Of a stretch of 64,000 nt of DNA, positions 8,625-17,042 are shown one piece after another (the first letter of the stretch is position 1; each line of letters opens with the position of its first letter). Both the position numbers and the translations under genes were made by a program. The notes under the pieces were generated by a model, which saw nothing but the letters and a program-made list of their open reading frames with translations, was not told where the DNA came from and did not search any database. The stretch is from Noviherbaspirillum cavernae (GTDB taxonomy: Bacteria > Pseudomonadota > Gammaproteobacteria > Burkholderiales > Burkholderiaceae_D). Where the stretch lies: the NCBI RefSeq assembly GCF_003590875.1, contig NZ_QYUN01000002.1, forward strand, positions 186,001-250,000. Reading direction: 5' to 3'.

Positions 8625-9646
8625 CGATTGGTCACCGGATAGAGACCCTGCGGCCGCCACAACAGGATGGCGACCATCAGGAGGATGTTGGAAAAGAGCG
8701 CGATCTTGGGCGCAAGGAAGCCGGTGTAGTTCGCCAGCAAGCCGACCAGCAGCGCGCCGAGGAAGCAGCCGCCGGTGGAGCCGAGGCCGCCGATGATGAT
8801 GATGATGAAGATCAGCACATTGACCTGCGCCCCCATCTGCGGGATGACGTTCTGCTGATACAGTCCCCACATCACGCCGCCCAGCCCCGCCAGCGCGGAG
8901 CCGGCGATGAAGACGCCGATGAACAGGCGCCTGATGCGGTAGCCGAGGCTCTCCACCATCTCGCGATCCTGCACGCCGGCACGGATCAGCAGGCCGAGCT
9001 TGGTGCGGTTCAGGACCAGCACCAGCGCGGCGAACACGGCGAGGCCGACCACGACTGCCGCGAGCCGGTATTTCTCGATGCCGGCGTCGCCCAGCCAGAT
9101 CGAACCGCGCAAGGCCGTCGGCAGCGGCAGCGGGATTTGCTGCGGCCCCCACAGCACCTTGATCAATTCTTCGCCGATCACCATGCCGCCCATCGTGATC
9201 AGGATTTGTTTCAGATGCTGACCGTACACGACGCGCACCAGCACGCGTTCGAAGGCAAAGCCGAGCACGCCCGCAGCGAGCATCGCGGCGACCATGGCGA
9301 TGCCGATCGCGGAGAGATTCTGCGCGAGGCTGTCGGCGGCAGTCCAGTCCGGCATCGCGCCCAGCACCGACACCGCGATGAAGGCGCCGAGCGCGATGAA
9401 CACGCCGTGGCCGAAATTGAGCACGTCCATCAGGCCGAAGATCAATGTCAGTCCCGATGCGATGATGAACACGATCATGCCCATCGCCAGCCCGGCGGCG
9501 GTGAGCGTGACCCATGTGCCGGTGGAGCCGACGAAGGGCAGGGCGGCCAGTGCGAGCGCCGGCACCAGCAGGAGCGGCAGCCAGTCGATCTTCGGCAGCG
9601 CAAGCCTGGGCGCGGGTTGTGGCAGTGTGGTGGTCTGTTCCATCAT
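8621..9646 (-). CDS. livH: Liv-type ABC transporter permease (LivH-like), system 1
   Basis: Permease of 341 residues with the LivH-typical GLTLIFGLMDVLNFGHGVFI near residues 65-85 and the C-terminal IIIIGGLGSTGGCFLGA. It has a longer N-terminal part than minimal LivH (about 290 residues), adding one extra hydrophobic segment. The double ATG at 9646/9643 follows a weak GAGAG site. It overlaps livM by four bases and lies seven bases after livF. Confidence 0.92.
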   Translation of the reverse strand: MMEQTTTLPQPAPRLALPKIDWLPLLLVPALALAALPFVGSTGTWVTLTAAGLAMGMIVFIIASGLTLIFGLMDVLNFGHGVFIALGAFIAVSVLGAMPDWTAADSLAQNLSAIGIAMVAAMLAAGVLGFAFERVLVRVVYGQHLKQILITMGGMVIGEELIKVLWGPQQIPLPLPTALRGSIWLGDAGIEKYRLAAVVVGLAVFAALVLVLNRTKLGLLIRAGVQDREMVESLGYRIRRLFIGVFIAGSALAGLGGVMWGLYQQNVIPQMGAQVNVLIFIIIIIGGLGSTGGCFLGALLVGLLANYTGFLAPKIALFSNILLMVAILLWRPQGLYPVTNR

Positions 9647-9653
9647 TGGTCTC

Positions 9654-10400
9654 TCATTGGTGCGCGGTCAGGGACAGTCCGAGCAGACGTGTCTGCAGCG
9701 CCTCATCCTCGGCCAGTTCCGCCATCGATCCGCGATGGACTACCTTGCCGTCATCCATCACGGCAACCGTGTCGCCGAGTTGCCTGGCGAAGTTGAAGTT
9801 CTGTTCGACCAGCAGGATCGTGGTGTCGGTCTGTTTCAGTTCGCGGAAGGCCGCGATCATGTTCGCGATGATGGCCGGCGCAAGACCCTTGCTCGGCTCA
9901 TCGATCAGCAGCAGCTTGCGCGGCTCGACGATGGCGCGCGACACGGCCAGCATCTGCTTCTGGCCGCCCGACAGCTTGCCGGCGGGATGCAGCCAGAACT
10001 TCTTGATCGCGGGGAACAGCGAGAAGATCCATTCGAGTCGCGTGGTATCGATATCCTCGATGCGGCGCGCGGAGCGTGCGGCGAGCAGCATGTTTTCCTT
10101 CACCGACAGGTCAGCGAAGATGCCCATGTTCTCCGGCACGTAGGCGATGCCGAGCGCGGCGACATCCGGCGTGCTTTTGCCGGTGAGGTCCTGGCCGTCG
10201 AAGCTGACGCGGCCCTGCGATGCCTGCCACAGACCCATGATGGTGCGCAGCGTGGTGGTCTTGCCCGCGCCGTTGCGGCCGAGCAGCATGGTGAGCTGGC
10301 CGCGCGGCACGTCGAGATCGACGCCGTGCAGGATGTGATAGGCGCCGATGTGCGTGTGCACGTCTTCCAGCGAGAGTAAGGGCGACAGTGGTGCATTCAT
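9654..10400 (-). CDS. livF: Liv-type ABC transporter ATPase (LivF-like), system 1
   Basis: ABC ATPase of 248 residues. Walker A is GRNGAGKTT at about 42-50, the signature is LSGGQKQM, and Walker B is KLLLIDEPSKGLAP; the conserved His is in a VEQN-type switch region. Its start overlaps the livG stop by four bases. Together with LivG it forms the nucleotide-binding pair of the first system. Confidence 0.93.
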   Translation of the reverse strand: MNAPLSPLLSLEDVHTHIGAYHILHGVDLDVPRGQLTMLLGRNGAGKTTTLRTIMGLWQASQGRVSFDGQDLTGKSTPDVAALGIAYVPENMGIFADLSVKENMLLAARSARRIEDIDTTRLEWIFSLFPAIKKFWLHPAGKLSGGQKQMLAVSRAIVEPRKLLLIDEPSKGLAPAIIANMIAAFRELKQTDTTILLVEQNFNFARQLGDTVAVMDDGKVVHRGSMAELAEDEALQTRLLGLSLTAHQ

Positions 10401-11203
10401 GCGGCATCCTCCAGCGGAGCGAGGCCGAGATACGCCTGCTGCACGACGGGCGATGCGATCACCGTTTCGGGTTCGCCATCGGCCATCAATGTGCCGTTGT
10501 GCAAAACGATGATGCGATCGGCGAGTTCGCGCACCACATCCATCTTGTGCTCGACCAGCAGGATGGTCTTGTCGCGCCGCTGCTTGAGCGCGCGGATCAG
10601 GTCGAGGATTACCGGCACTTCATCGACGCTCATGCCGGCAGTCGGTTCGTCGAACATGTAGACCTCCGGGTCGAGCGCCATCAGTAGCGCCACTTCCAGC
10701 TTGCGCTGGTCGCCGTGCGGCAGCGCCGCCGCCTGCACATTGCTCTTGCCCGCGAGCGCGACGCTTTCCAGCAGTTCGACGCTGCGTTCGATCAAGGCGC
10801 GGTGATGGCTCCACACGTTCCACATGTCGAGTCCGACACGCTGCCGCGATTGCAATGCGAGGCGCACGTTTTCCATCACCGTCAGGTTCGGGAACAGGCT
10901 GGTCAGCTGGAAGGCGCGGCCCAGACCGGCATGCGTGCGCGCCGATGCGGGCAGCGCGGACAGGTCGCGGCCGTTCAGCAGCACCTGGCCTTCGCTTACC
11001 TTGAGTTGGCCGGAAATCAGGTTGAAATACGTGGTCTTGCCCGCGCCGTTCGGACCGACGATCGCGGTCAGCGTGCCGGGATGGAAGGCGCACGACACTG
11101 CATTGACGGCGACATGACCGCCGAAGCGGATCGTCAGGTCGCGGGTTTCAAGTGATGCGGCGCGAGTGGCATGGGGCGGCGCATCGGATTGTTGCAAGGG
11201 CAT
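10397..11203 (-). CDS. livG: Liv-type ABC transporter ATPase (LivG-like), system 1
   Basis: ABC ATPase of 268 residues. Walker A is GPNGAGKTT, the signature region is LPHGDQRKLE (a LivG-type variant of LSGGQ), and Walker B is VYMFDEPTAGM, followed by the extended LivG C-terminus. The ATG at 11203 has a GGAGA site seven bases upstream; a TTG six bases earlier is less likely. It is the first gene after the binding protein, from which it is separated by 315 bases holding a 114-bp repeat element. Confidence 0.93.
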   Translation of the reverse strand: MPLQQSDAPPHATRAASLETRDLTIRFGGHVAVNAVSCAFHPGTLTAIVGPNGAGKTTYFNLISGQLKVSEGQVLLNGRDLSALPASARTHAGLGRAFQLTSLFPNLTVMENVRLALQSRQRVGLDMWNVWSHHRALIERSVELLESVALAGKSNVQAAALPHGDQRKLEVALLMALDPEVYMFDEPTAGMSVDEVPVILDLIRALKQRRDKTILLVEHKMDVVRELADRIIVLHNGTLMADGEPETVIASPVVQQAYLGLAPLEDAA

Positions 11204-11224
11204 TGCCAATCTCCGCGATGGTGT

Positions 11225-11338
11225 AGAGCGTCTAACAAAATGATTCTGAGGGTGTTGCGCCGTCTTGCCGTACAGGTCGTACTGTCTGCGGCGACGCGTC
11301 TACTCAGAACCGCTTCGCTTCATTTTGTTAGACGCTCT
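11225..11338. repeat. 114-bp inverted-repeat element, copy 1
   Basis: The element is bounded by a perfect 19-bp inverted repeat, AGAGCGTCTAACAAAATGA at 11225-11243 and its complement at 11320-11338. A nested 7-bp repeat, TTCTGAG/CTCAGAA, lies at 11244-11250 and 11303-11309, and the interior can fold further (CGCCG with CGGCG, GTAC with GTAC). It has no coding capacity. A second copy at 18395 has the same length and differs at about four positions. The architecture is like a MITE or a large REP/REPIN-type element. No target-site duplication is clear. It sits between the binding protein gene and livG, in what should be transcribed sequence. Confidence 0.85.
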
Positions 11339-11452
11339 TAGGTGGTGTTCAGGTAAATGCATCTGACAAAATCACCGTTGCTGCCATTGCGAGCGCAGCA
11401 AGGAATGACATCTTGCAGAAACGCCAGGCGGGATGGCCGGGACCGTGAGCCG

Positions 11453-11490
11453 ACTCCCGTCATTCAGGCGTACGCTGGAATGACGGGAGT
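11453..11490. repeat. Intergenic palindrome (REP-like hairpin)
   Basis: ACTCCCGTCATTC at 11453-11465 and GAATGACGGGAGT at 11478-11490 are perfect 13-bp complements around a 12-base loop. It lies just beyond the stop of the binding protein gene on the minus strand. It resembles the dispersed CGTCATTC...GAATGACG palindromes of many proteobacteria. It could stop or protect the upstream mRNA, though no T run follows. Confidence 0.65.
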
Positions 11491-11518
11491 GGACGGATTC
11501 CCTGTCCAGAATCCGCGA

Positions 11519-12691
11519 TCAGCGTTTGTTGCGGACCGGGATGTTCATCTCGTCCATCTTGATCTCGCGCACCAGTTCCGGCACGCCCCACGGGAACGCC
11601 GGATCGACCTTGATCTTGAAGTGGTACATCGATTGCAGCGCCTGATGGTCTTCCTTGCGGAAGGTCATCTTGCCCTTCGGCGTCTCGAAGCTCATGCCTT
11701 CCATCGTCGAGATCAGCTTTTCGGTATTGGTGTCGCCGCCCGTTTTCTTGAGTGCCTCGACGAGCGCGATGCCGGCCGACATGCCGCCTGCGGTGAAGAA
11801 GTCAGGCGGCGATTTGTAGCGTTTGTAATGCTCGGTCACCAGCCAGTTGTTGGCCGGATTCTTCGGAATGCCGAAGTAGTAGTAGGCCGCGCCTTCCATG
11901 CCGGGGAAGTTCTTGAAGGCCGTCATCGCCGGCAGGATGTTGCCGCCGGTCGCGATCTCGATGCCGTGGCGTTTCGGATCGAGGTCGGCGATCTTGAACG
12001 GATTGCCCGCGCCGGCCCAGATGATGAAGATGACCTTGCGGCCCGGCTTGTTCTTCAATGCGTCGAACAGGCGTTGCGCGCCGGCGGTGAAGTCGGTGGT
12101 GTTGGTCGGCAGGTATTCCTCGTGCACGACCTTCGCCTTCTTCAGCGCGTCCTTGAATGCCTTCACGCCGTCGCGGCCGAACGCGTAATCCTGCGCCAGC
12201 GTCGCGATCGTCACGCCGTCCTTGTCGAGCGCGACCGCGTTCGAGATCGCATCCTGCGACGAATTGCGGCCGGTGCGGAAGATGTAGCGGTTCCACTTTT
12301 CACCGGTGATCGCGTCGGCCACGGCCGGTTCGACCAGCAGGATCTTCTTGTACTCTTCCGCGATCGGCAGCATCGCCAGCGCGACGCCGGAACCGGTCGG
12401 ACCGACCGCGATGTCGGCCTTGTCGTCGGCATACGCGGAGGCGAGCTGCGACTTCGCGACGTCGGGCTTGCCTTGCGTGTCCTTCTCGATCACGACCAGC
12501 TTGTTGCCGTTGACCTGCATCGTGCCGTTGGTCGCGTAATCGAGGCCCATCAGCAATCCGGCCTGGGTCTGCTTCGCATACGCTTCGAGCGCGCCGGTCT
12601 TGTCGTACACGTGCGCGATCTTGATGTCTTTGGCGTGGGCGCCAGCGGCGCAGCACAGGGCGGCGATCGCCGCCATCAGGTGGTGTCTCAT
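11519..12691 (-). CDS. Liv-type substrate-binding protein, system 1
   Basis: Periplasmic binding protein of 390 residues. Residues 1-20 (MRHHLMAAIAALCCAAGAHA) are a signal peptide; the mature protein starts KDIKIAHVYDKTGALEAYAK. A GAGGAGAG site precedes the ATG. Internal blocks such as VGPTGSGVALAMLPIAEEYK and TLAQDYAFGRDGVKAFK are type I periplasmic fold. It is probably the receptor for the downstream LivGFHM, although hairpin-forming repeats separate them and may lower downstream expression. Ligand unknown. Confidence 0.9.
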   Translation of the reverse strand: MRHHLMAAIAALCCAAGAHAKDIKIAHVYDKTGALEAYAKQTQAGLLMGLDYATNGTMQVNGNKLVVIEKDTQGKPDVAKSQLASAYADDKADIAVGPTGSGVALAMLPIAEEYKKILLVEPAVADAITGEKWNRYIFRTGRNSSQDAISNAVALDKDGVTIATLAQDYAFGRDGVKAFKDALKKAKVVHEEYLPTNTTDFTAGAQRLFDALKNKPGRKVIFIIWAGAGNPFKIADLDPKRHGIEIATGGNILPAMTAFKNFPGMEGAAYYYFGIPKNPANNWLVTEHYKRYKSPPDFFTAGGMSAGIALVEALKKTGGDTNTEKLISTMEGMSFETPKGKMTFRKEDHQALQSMYHFKIKVDPAFPWGVPELVREIKMDEMNIPVRNKR

Positions 12692-13060
12692 CTCGTCTCT
12701 CCTCGGTTGGATGGTTTTATTCTGAAACCCGTGCCCCTGTTCGACGCGTTGCGCAGAACGACATGGAGCGAGGCTCCATCCAGATTAACCGAACTGATGC
12801 GATTGAGAAAGTAGTAAAAATACTACTGAACGCCAGCACGAAAAGTTTCCATTCATGCATGATTTTTTGAGCCCCGAATCACATCCGAAAACGGCTCGAC
12901 GGACTGAGGGTTGGCGCAGTCAACACCAATGTGAGACCGCAAGCAGATGCGATCATCAATTGCACTGTGGGGGAGAATGTGCGGCGGCTGTTTCGCCGTG
13001 ACAAGCGATGAGGTACACGTATCGCTGTCCCGATGGCGTGCCGTTGCGAGCGGGTGACGT
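12692..13060. other. Non-coding gap upstream of binding protein 1
   Basis: This 369-bp stretch separates the start of the system 1 binding protein from the end of the system 2 operon. It holds the spaced palindrome at 12810-12827 and otherwise no frame with coding character, no tRNA and no clear terminator. Confidence 0.6.
12810..12827. promoter_or_regulatory. Candidate operator palindrome upstream of binding protein 1
   Basis: AGTAGTA-AAAA-TACTACT is a perfect 7-bp inverted repeat with a 4-base spacer, about 120 bases upstream of the binding protein start. Its position and symmetry fit a repressor or activator site. No cognate regulator lies next to it. Confidence 0.35.
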
Positions 13061-13717
13061 TCAGGCCTTTTCGGCGGCGGCCACGATTGCCATTTCCAGC
13101 AATTCCAGACGATCTTGCCCCCAAAACGGTTCGCCTTCGAAGATGTAGAAGGGCGCGCCAAAGACATTGCGTTGCAAGGCTTCGGCCGTCAGCGCCTGTT
13201 CCTTGTCGTGCAGGACCGGATCGGCAGCAGCTGCCAGCAAGCCTTTTCCGTTCAAACCGTTCTTCTCCGCCAAATGGATCAGCGTGGCTTCGTCTTCGAT
13301 ATTCAGTGCGTCGGCCCATACCGCCTTCAATGCGGAATGCACGAAACCGTGTATCGATTGTTCATCGACAGCAGGGTCGCTCAATGCTGCCAGCAACATG
13401 CGGTGACCGAGCGTCGGCTGCGCGGGGTAGTAGCGCGGCTCGTTGTTCAACGGGATCTTGCGCATTCTGCTCCAGCGGGCCATTTCCGCCAGCCGATACG
13501 CCTGCCGCGCGGGCGAGCGTTCCTTTGGCGGTTTTCCTCCGGTGGCCGCAAAGACTTGATACAAATCCATGGGTTTGTAAACCACGTCGATATTGCGACG
13601 GGCGATCAACTCTTGAAACGGAAGGCTGCCGATATAAGACCACAGGGATATGAAGCTGAAATAGAACTCGACACGTGGACGGGGTTGTCCGTTTTGCGTC
13701 TGGACGGGGGCAATCAC
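13061..13717 (-). CDS. 2-hydroxychromene-2-carboxylate isomerase-like protein (DsbA/GST-kappa fold)
   Basis: Protein of 218 residues in the thioredoxin-like HCCA isomerase/GST-kappa family. The N-terminal active-site strand is VEFYFSFISLWSYIGSLPF, with serines where DsbA has cysteines, and the C-terminal block FGAPFYIFEGEPFWGQDRL is typical. Family members isomerise 2-hydroxychromene-2-carboxylate in naphthalene and related aromatic degradation, using glutathione. It starts at GTG overlapping the livF stop (GTGA), so it is the last gene of the second Liv operon. This suggests, but does not prove, that the system imports an aromatic acid. Confidence 0.85.
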   Translation of the reverse strand: MIAPVQTQNGQPRPRVEFYFSFISLWSYIGSLPFQELIARRNIDVVYKPMDLYQVFAATGGKPPKERSPARQAYRLAEMARWSRMRKIPLNNEPRYYPAQPTLGHRMLLAALSDPAVDEQSIHGFVHSALKAVWADALNIEDEATLIHLAEKNGLNGKGLLAAAADPVLHDKEQALTAEALQRNVFGAPFYIFEGEPFWGQDRLELLEMAIVAAAEKA

Positions 13718-14445
13718 AATACTTCTCCCAGGTAAGCGGCATGGATAAGGGGATGCTGGCGCAAGCTGGACGACTCACCGCTCAGGCGTATGCTGCCCTG
13801 ATCGAGCACCAGGCCATGGCGCGCCAACGACAACGCCACTTCCACATCCTGTTCCACGACAAGCAAGGTCGTGCCGCGTGCATTGATGCGGTGCATGGCG
13901 GCAATCAGTTCATCGACCACGCGCGGTGCCAGTCCGAGCGATAGTTCGTCGATCAGCAAGAGGCGCGGATTGGCCATCAAGCCACGACCGATCGCGCACA
14001 TCTGCTGCTCGCCGCCGGAAAGCGTGGCTGCATCTTGATGGCGGCGTTCCGCCAGCCGAGGAAACAGCGAGTACACCTCGTCAATGGAACGCCGTATGGC
14101 GGCTTTGCCGTCGCGGCGCAAATAGGCACCGACCAGCAGGTTGTCCACGACGCTCAAGCCGGCGAACAGCCGCCGGCCTTCCGGAACATGAATCAAGCCT
14201 GCCGCGACGATGTGCTCGGGCGCGACTCCGCACAATTCCTCGCCATTGAATTGCACCTTGCCGACAGAGGGCTTGATTACCCCGGACAAGGTACGCAACA
14301 GTGTCGATTTGCCTGCTCCGTTGGAGCCGATGAGTGCGACCAGGTCGCCAACGTCAATGTCGAACGAGATGTCATTCAAAACCGCGATGTCGCCGTAGCC
14401 TGCGCCAAGGCCCTGCACGCTCAGTAACCTGGTTGCGCCGCTCAT
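13714..14445 (-). CDS. livF: Liv-type ABC transporter ATPase (LivF-like), system 2
   Basis: ABC ATPase of 243 residues with Walker A GSNGAGKST, signature LSGGEQQM and Walker B LLLIDELSLGLAP, where Leu replaces the usual Pro after the Asp-Glu pair. The start at 14445 overlaps the livG stop by four bases; the longer open frame upstream is read-through of livG sequence in another frame. It pairs with LivG of the same operon. Confidence 0.93.
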   Translation of the reverse strand: MSGATRLLSVQGLGAGYGDIAVLNDISFDIDVGDLVALIGSNGAGKSTLLRTLSGVIKPSVGKVQFNGEELCGVAPEHIVAAGLIHVPEGRRLFAGLSVVDNLLVGAYLRRDGKAAIRRSIDEVYSLFPRLAERRHQDAATLSGGEQQMCAIGRGLMANPRLLLIDELSLGLAPRVVDELIAAMHRINARGTTLLVVEQDVEVALSLARHGLVLDQGSIRLSGESSSLRQHPLIHAAYLGEVL

Positions 14446-15215
14446 GCCCCCTCCGTTGTCGTGCTGCCAGCATGGTTTGCTTTCATGGCATAGCGTTCGC
14501 CGAAATAGGCGGAGATCACGGCAGCATCGCGCACGACTTCGCCTGGAGTCGTGTCGGCGATCAGCTTGCCCTGATGCAGAACAATGATGCGCTGGCAAAC
14601 TTGCAGCACGAGCCGCATCAAATGTTCGGTCAGCAGGATCGTGACGCCGCGTGCCGCGATGGCGCGGATCAACGCGATGGCGCCATCCAGCTCATTTGGG
14701 TTAAGCCCGGCGTTGACTTCATCCAGCAGCAGCAGTTTTGGCTTCAACGCCAGCCCGCGCGCGAGTTCGAGGCGTTTGCGTCCGGCCAGCGAAAGTGTGC
14801 CGGCCGATTGCGCAGCCACCGCTTCCAGGCCGCAAAATTGCAAATGTTCGCGCGCCGCCTCGCGAGCGCTGGCGAAGGACGACGCGCCGCCGCCGAACAG
14901 TGCTGCGGCCGCCACGTTATCCAGTACCGACATGTGTGGAAACGGTTGCACAATCTGATAGGTCCGAGCGATGCCGGCGCGTGCGATGCGATGCGGCGGA
15001 AGACGCAGCAGATCTTTGCCTTCAAGGCGAATGCTGCCAGTCGTGGGACGCAGCACGCCGGTCATCAAATTGATCAGTGTTGTCTTGCCCGCGCCATTGG
15101 GGCCGATCAGACCGATCAGTTGTCCGGCCTTGATGTCGAGATTCAGCCCATCGATGGCGGTTACGCCGCCGAAATTGCGTGAGACGTTTTTCAGCTCCAG
15201 CAGGGAAGTGCTCAT
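14442..15215 (-). CDS. livG: Liv-type ABC transporter ATPase (LivG-like), system 2
   Basis: ABC ATPase of 257 residues. Walker A is GPNGAGKTT, Walker B is LLLLDEVNAGLNP, and the signature is the divergent LSLAGRKRLELARGLA in place of LSGGQ, as seen in some LivG proteins. The ATG at 15215 overlaps the livM stop (ATGA). It ends in an overlap with livF. Confidence 0.92.
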   Translation of the reverse strand: MSTSLLELKNVSRNFGGVTAIDGLNLDIKAGQLIGLIGPNGAGKTTLINLMTGVLRPTTGSIRLEGKDLLRLPPHRIARAGIARTYQIVQPFPHMSVLDNVAAAALFGGGASSFASAREAAREHLQFCGLEAVAAQSAGTLSLAGRKRLELARGLALKPKLLLLDEVNAGLNPNELDGAIALIRAIAARGVTILLTEHLMRLVLQVCQRIIVLHQGKLIADTTPGEVVRDAAVISAYFGERYAMKANHAGSTTTEGA

Positions 15216-16177
15216 TGCAGCCCCCCTTTCCTGCGATGCACGACTCCGTGCCAGATGCTGATCACGCCGCCGGGCAGCCAGATCACCAGCAACACAATCA
15301 AGACGCCCAGCATGCCGCTGTGGAAGTTCAGAAGATTGCGCCATACCACTTCCTCGACGGCGACGAAACTGAGCGCACCGAGAAGTGGTCCGGCTAAAGT
15401 GCCTGCGCCGCCGAGCAGCGCCATGATAATGGGCTTGACCGACAGTCCGATGTCGAACACATCGGTTGGATCGATATAGTTCACCCATGAGGCATAAATC
15501 GCCCCAGCGATACCAGGAAAGACGCTCGACAAGGTGAATGCAATCACCTTGAATTTGCGAGCATTGATGCCCAGTGTGGCCGCAGCGGCTTCGTTTTGCG
15601 CGATGCAGTTCAACGCAAAGCCGATACGGCTGCGCACGACCAATATATTGGTGGCAAATGCAGCGAAGGCGCAGACAGTCATTGCGCCGAAATACATCTG
15701 CGCCTGATCCAGCACCGAGCCTTGCAACAGCGGCAGATTCAATCCCATGCCGCCGCCCGTCACGTTCGGCGCATTCAAGATGATTTCGCGCAACACTTCC
15801 GCGATGACGACTGTGGCGATGGCAAAGTAATGCCCCCGCAGATGCAGCAGAATCAGCCCAAGCACAGCGGCGAACAAACCTGTTCCTGCGCCAGCCGCGA
15901 CTGCGGCGGACCCCAGCGACACTCCGGATATTTGCAGGATGCCGCCGATGTAGGCGCCCAGGCCAAAGAAAGCGGCGGTGGAAAAGGCGGGATAACCAGC
16001 AAGTCCACCGATCAAATTCCACGAATAGGCCAAGGCGACATACATCGCGAGCGTGGTCGCCAGGCGCAGGGAATAGGTGCTGCCATCACCGGTAATCAGA
16101 CCGGAAGCGACCAGAACTGCGGCAACGATCGCAAGCGGAAGCGAGGCGGTGCGGGTGTATTGGAAAAAGCGTTTCAT
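15212..16177 (-). CDS. livM: Liv-type ABC transporter permease (LivM-like), system 2
   Basis: Permease of 321 residues. It has the LivM motifs YSWNLIGGLAGYPAFSTAAF near residues 50-70 and ALLGGAGTLAGPLLGA in the C-terminal half, and about nine hydrophobic segments. It overlaps livH upstream and livG downstream by four bases each, so the operon is translationally coupled throughout. Confidence 0.92.
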   Translation of the reverse strand: MKRFFQYTRTASLPLAIVAAVLVASGLITGDGSTYSLRLATTLAMYVALAYSWNLIGGLAGYPAFSTAAFFGLGAYIGGILQISGVSLGSAAVAAGAGTGLFAAVLGLILLHLRGHYFAIATVVIAEVLREIILNAPNVTGGGMGLNLPLLQGSVLDQAQMYFGAMTVCAFAAFATNILVVRSRIGFALNCIAQNEAAAATLGINARKFKVIAFTLSSVFPGIAGAIYASWVNYIDPTDVFDIGLSVKPIIMALLGGAGTLAGPLLGALSFVAVEEVVWRNLLNFHSGMLGVLIVLLVIWLPGGVISIWHGVVHRRKGGLQ

Positions 16178-17037
16178 TCGAATCCTCGCTTGCCGAACAT
16201 GCCGTTCGGCTTGAAGTACAACAGCGCAAGCAGGACGCAGAACGACACGGTGACCATGTATTGCGGACCAAACCAGGCAGATGCCAGACTTTCGATGAGT
16301 CCAAGTGCCAATCCTCCAGCGATGGCACCCGGCAAATTTCCCAAGCCTCCAAAGACGCAGATTGCAAACGATTTGCTGAGATAACCACCTGCCATCAGTG
16401 GCGAGATGGGAAAGATCGCTGCCAGCAGCGCGCCCGATATGCCTGCCAATGCCGCCGCGATGGCGAAGCTCAGGGCGTAGACATCATGGACACGAATTCC
16501 CATCAACGGTGCAGTGGCGATATCCGCCCGTACTGCGATGATGGCCCGCCCAAGGCGGGTCGATCGCAACAATATCCAGATCACGACAACGCACGCCAGC
16601 GAGATTGCCGTGGCGATCAATCGGTCGACGGGAATCAGCACCGATCCGATCTCGATAATCGGTAACGGCGGATCGAACGAGATTTTTCGGTAGTCGGCTT
16701 GAAACAGCGAAATCATGCTGTCGTTGAGAATCAGGTCCAGACCGAAGGTCAGCGATAACGTGATGAGCACGGGCTTGCCGATCACGCGATTGATCGACAC
16801 TCTTTGTATGACATAGCCAAACACGAAAGTCGCAAGCCCGACAGGGACCGCTATCACGAAAGGATTCAGGCCGTACTGTGCATGGGCGAAGTACGCCAGA
16901 TAAGCGCCCAACACGATGAGCGAGCCATGCAGGATGTTGATGATGTTAAGCACGCCCCAGACCAGTGAAAAGCCGGCGGCGATGCAGCTATAAAGCCCCC
17001 CGAGCAGGAGGCCGTTTGTGATGATTTGCCAGTACAT
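16174..17037 (-). CDS. livH: Liv-type ABC transporter permease (LivH-like), system 2
   Basis: Permease of 287 residues from the ATG at 17037. A TTG at 17046, which would overlap the binding protein stop as TTGA, is an equally plausible start. It carries the LivH blocks GFSLVWGVLNIINILHGSLI near the N-terminus and CVFGGLGNLPGAIAGG near the C-terminus. Membrane partner of LivM in system 2. Confidence 0.91.
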   Translation of the reverse strand: MYWQIITNGLLLGGLYSCIAAGFSLVWGVLNIINILHGSLIVLGAYLAYFAHAQYGLNPFVIAVPVGLATFVFGYVIQRVSINRVIGKPVLITLSLTFGLDLILNDSMISLFQADYRKISFDPPLPIIEIGSVLIPVDRLIATAISLACVVVIWILLRSTRLGRAIIAVRADIATAPLMGIRVHDVYALSFAIAAALAGISGALLAAIFPISPLMAGGYLSKSFAICVFGGLGNLPGAIAGGLALGLIESLASAWFGPQYMVTVSFCVLLALLYFKPNGMFGKRGFE

Positions 17038-17042
17038 GCTGC

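Larger units (their letters stand above)
11204..11518. other. Repeat-filled gap between livG and its binding protein gene
   Basis: This 315-bp gap inside the first Liv operon holds the 114-bp element (11225-11338), a CATTGCGAGCGCAGCAAGGA-type intergenic repeat fragment near 11378 and a 13-bp hairpin (11453-11490). No gene is seen. Confidence 0.7.

Noticed and set aside
7560..9515. A single 651-codon open frame covering two permease regions
   Set aside because: Only the part from 8624 reads as LivM; the rest is the LivH gene in the wrong frame.
14442..16022. A 526-codon open frame
   Set aside because: The protein becomes LivG only from 15215; upstream it is out-of-frame LivM sequence.
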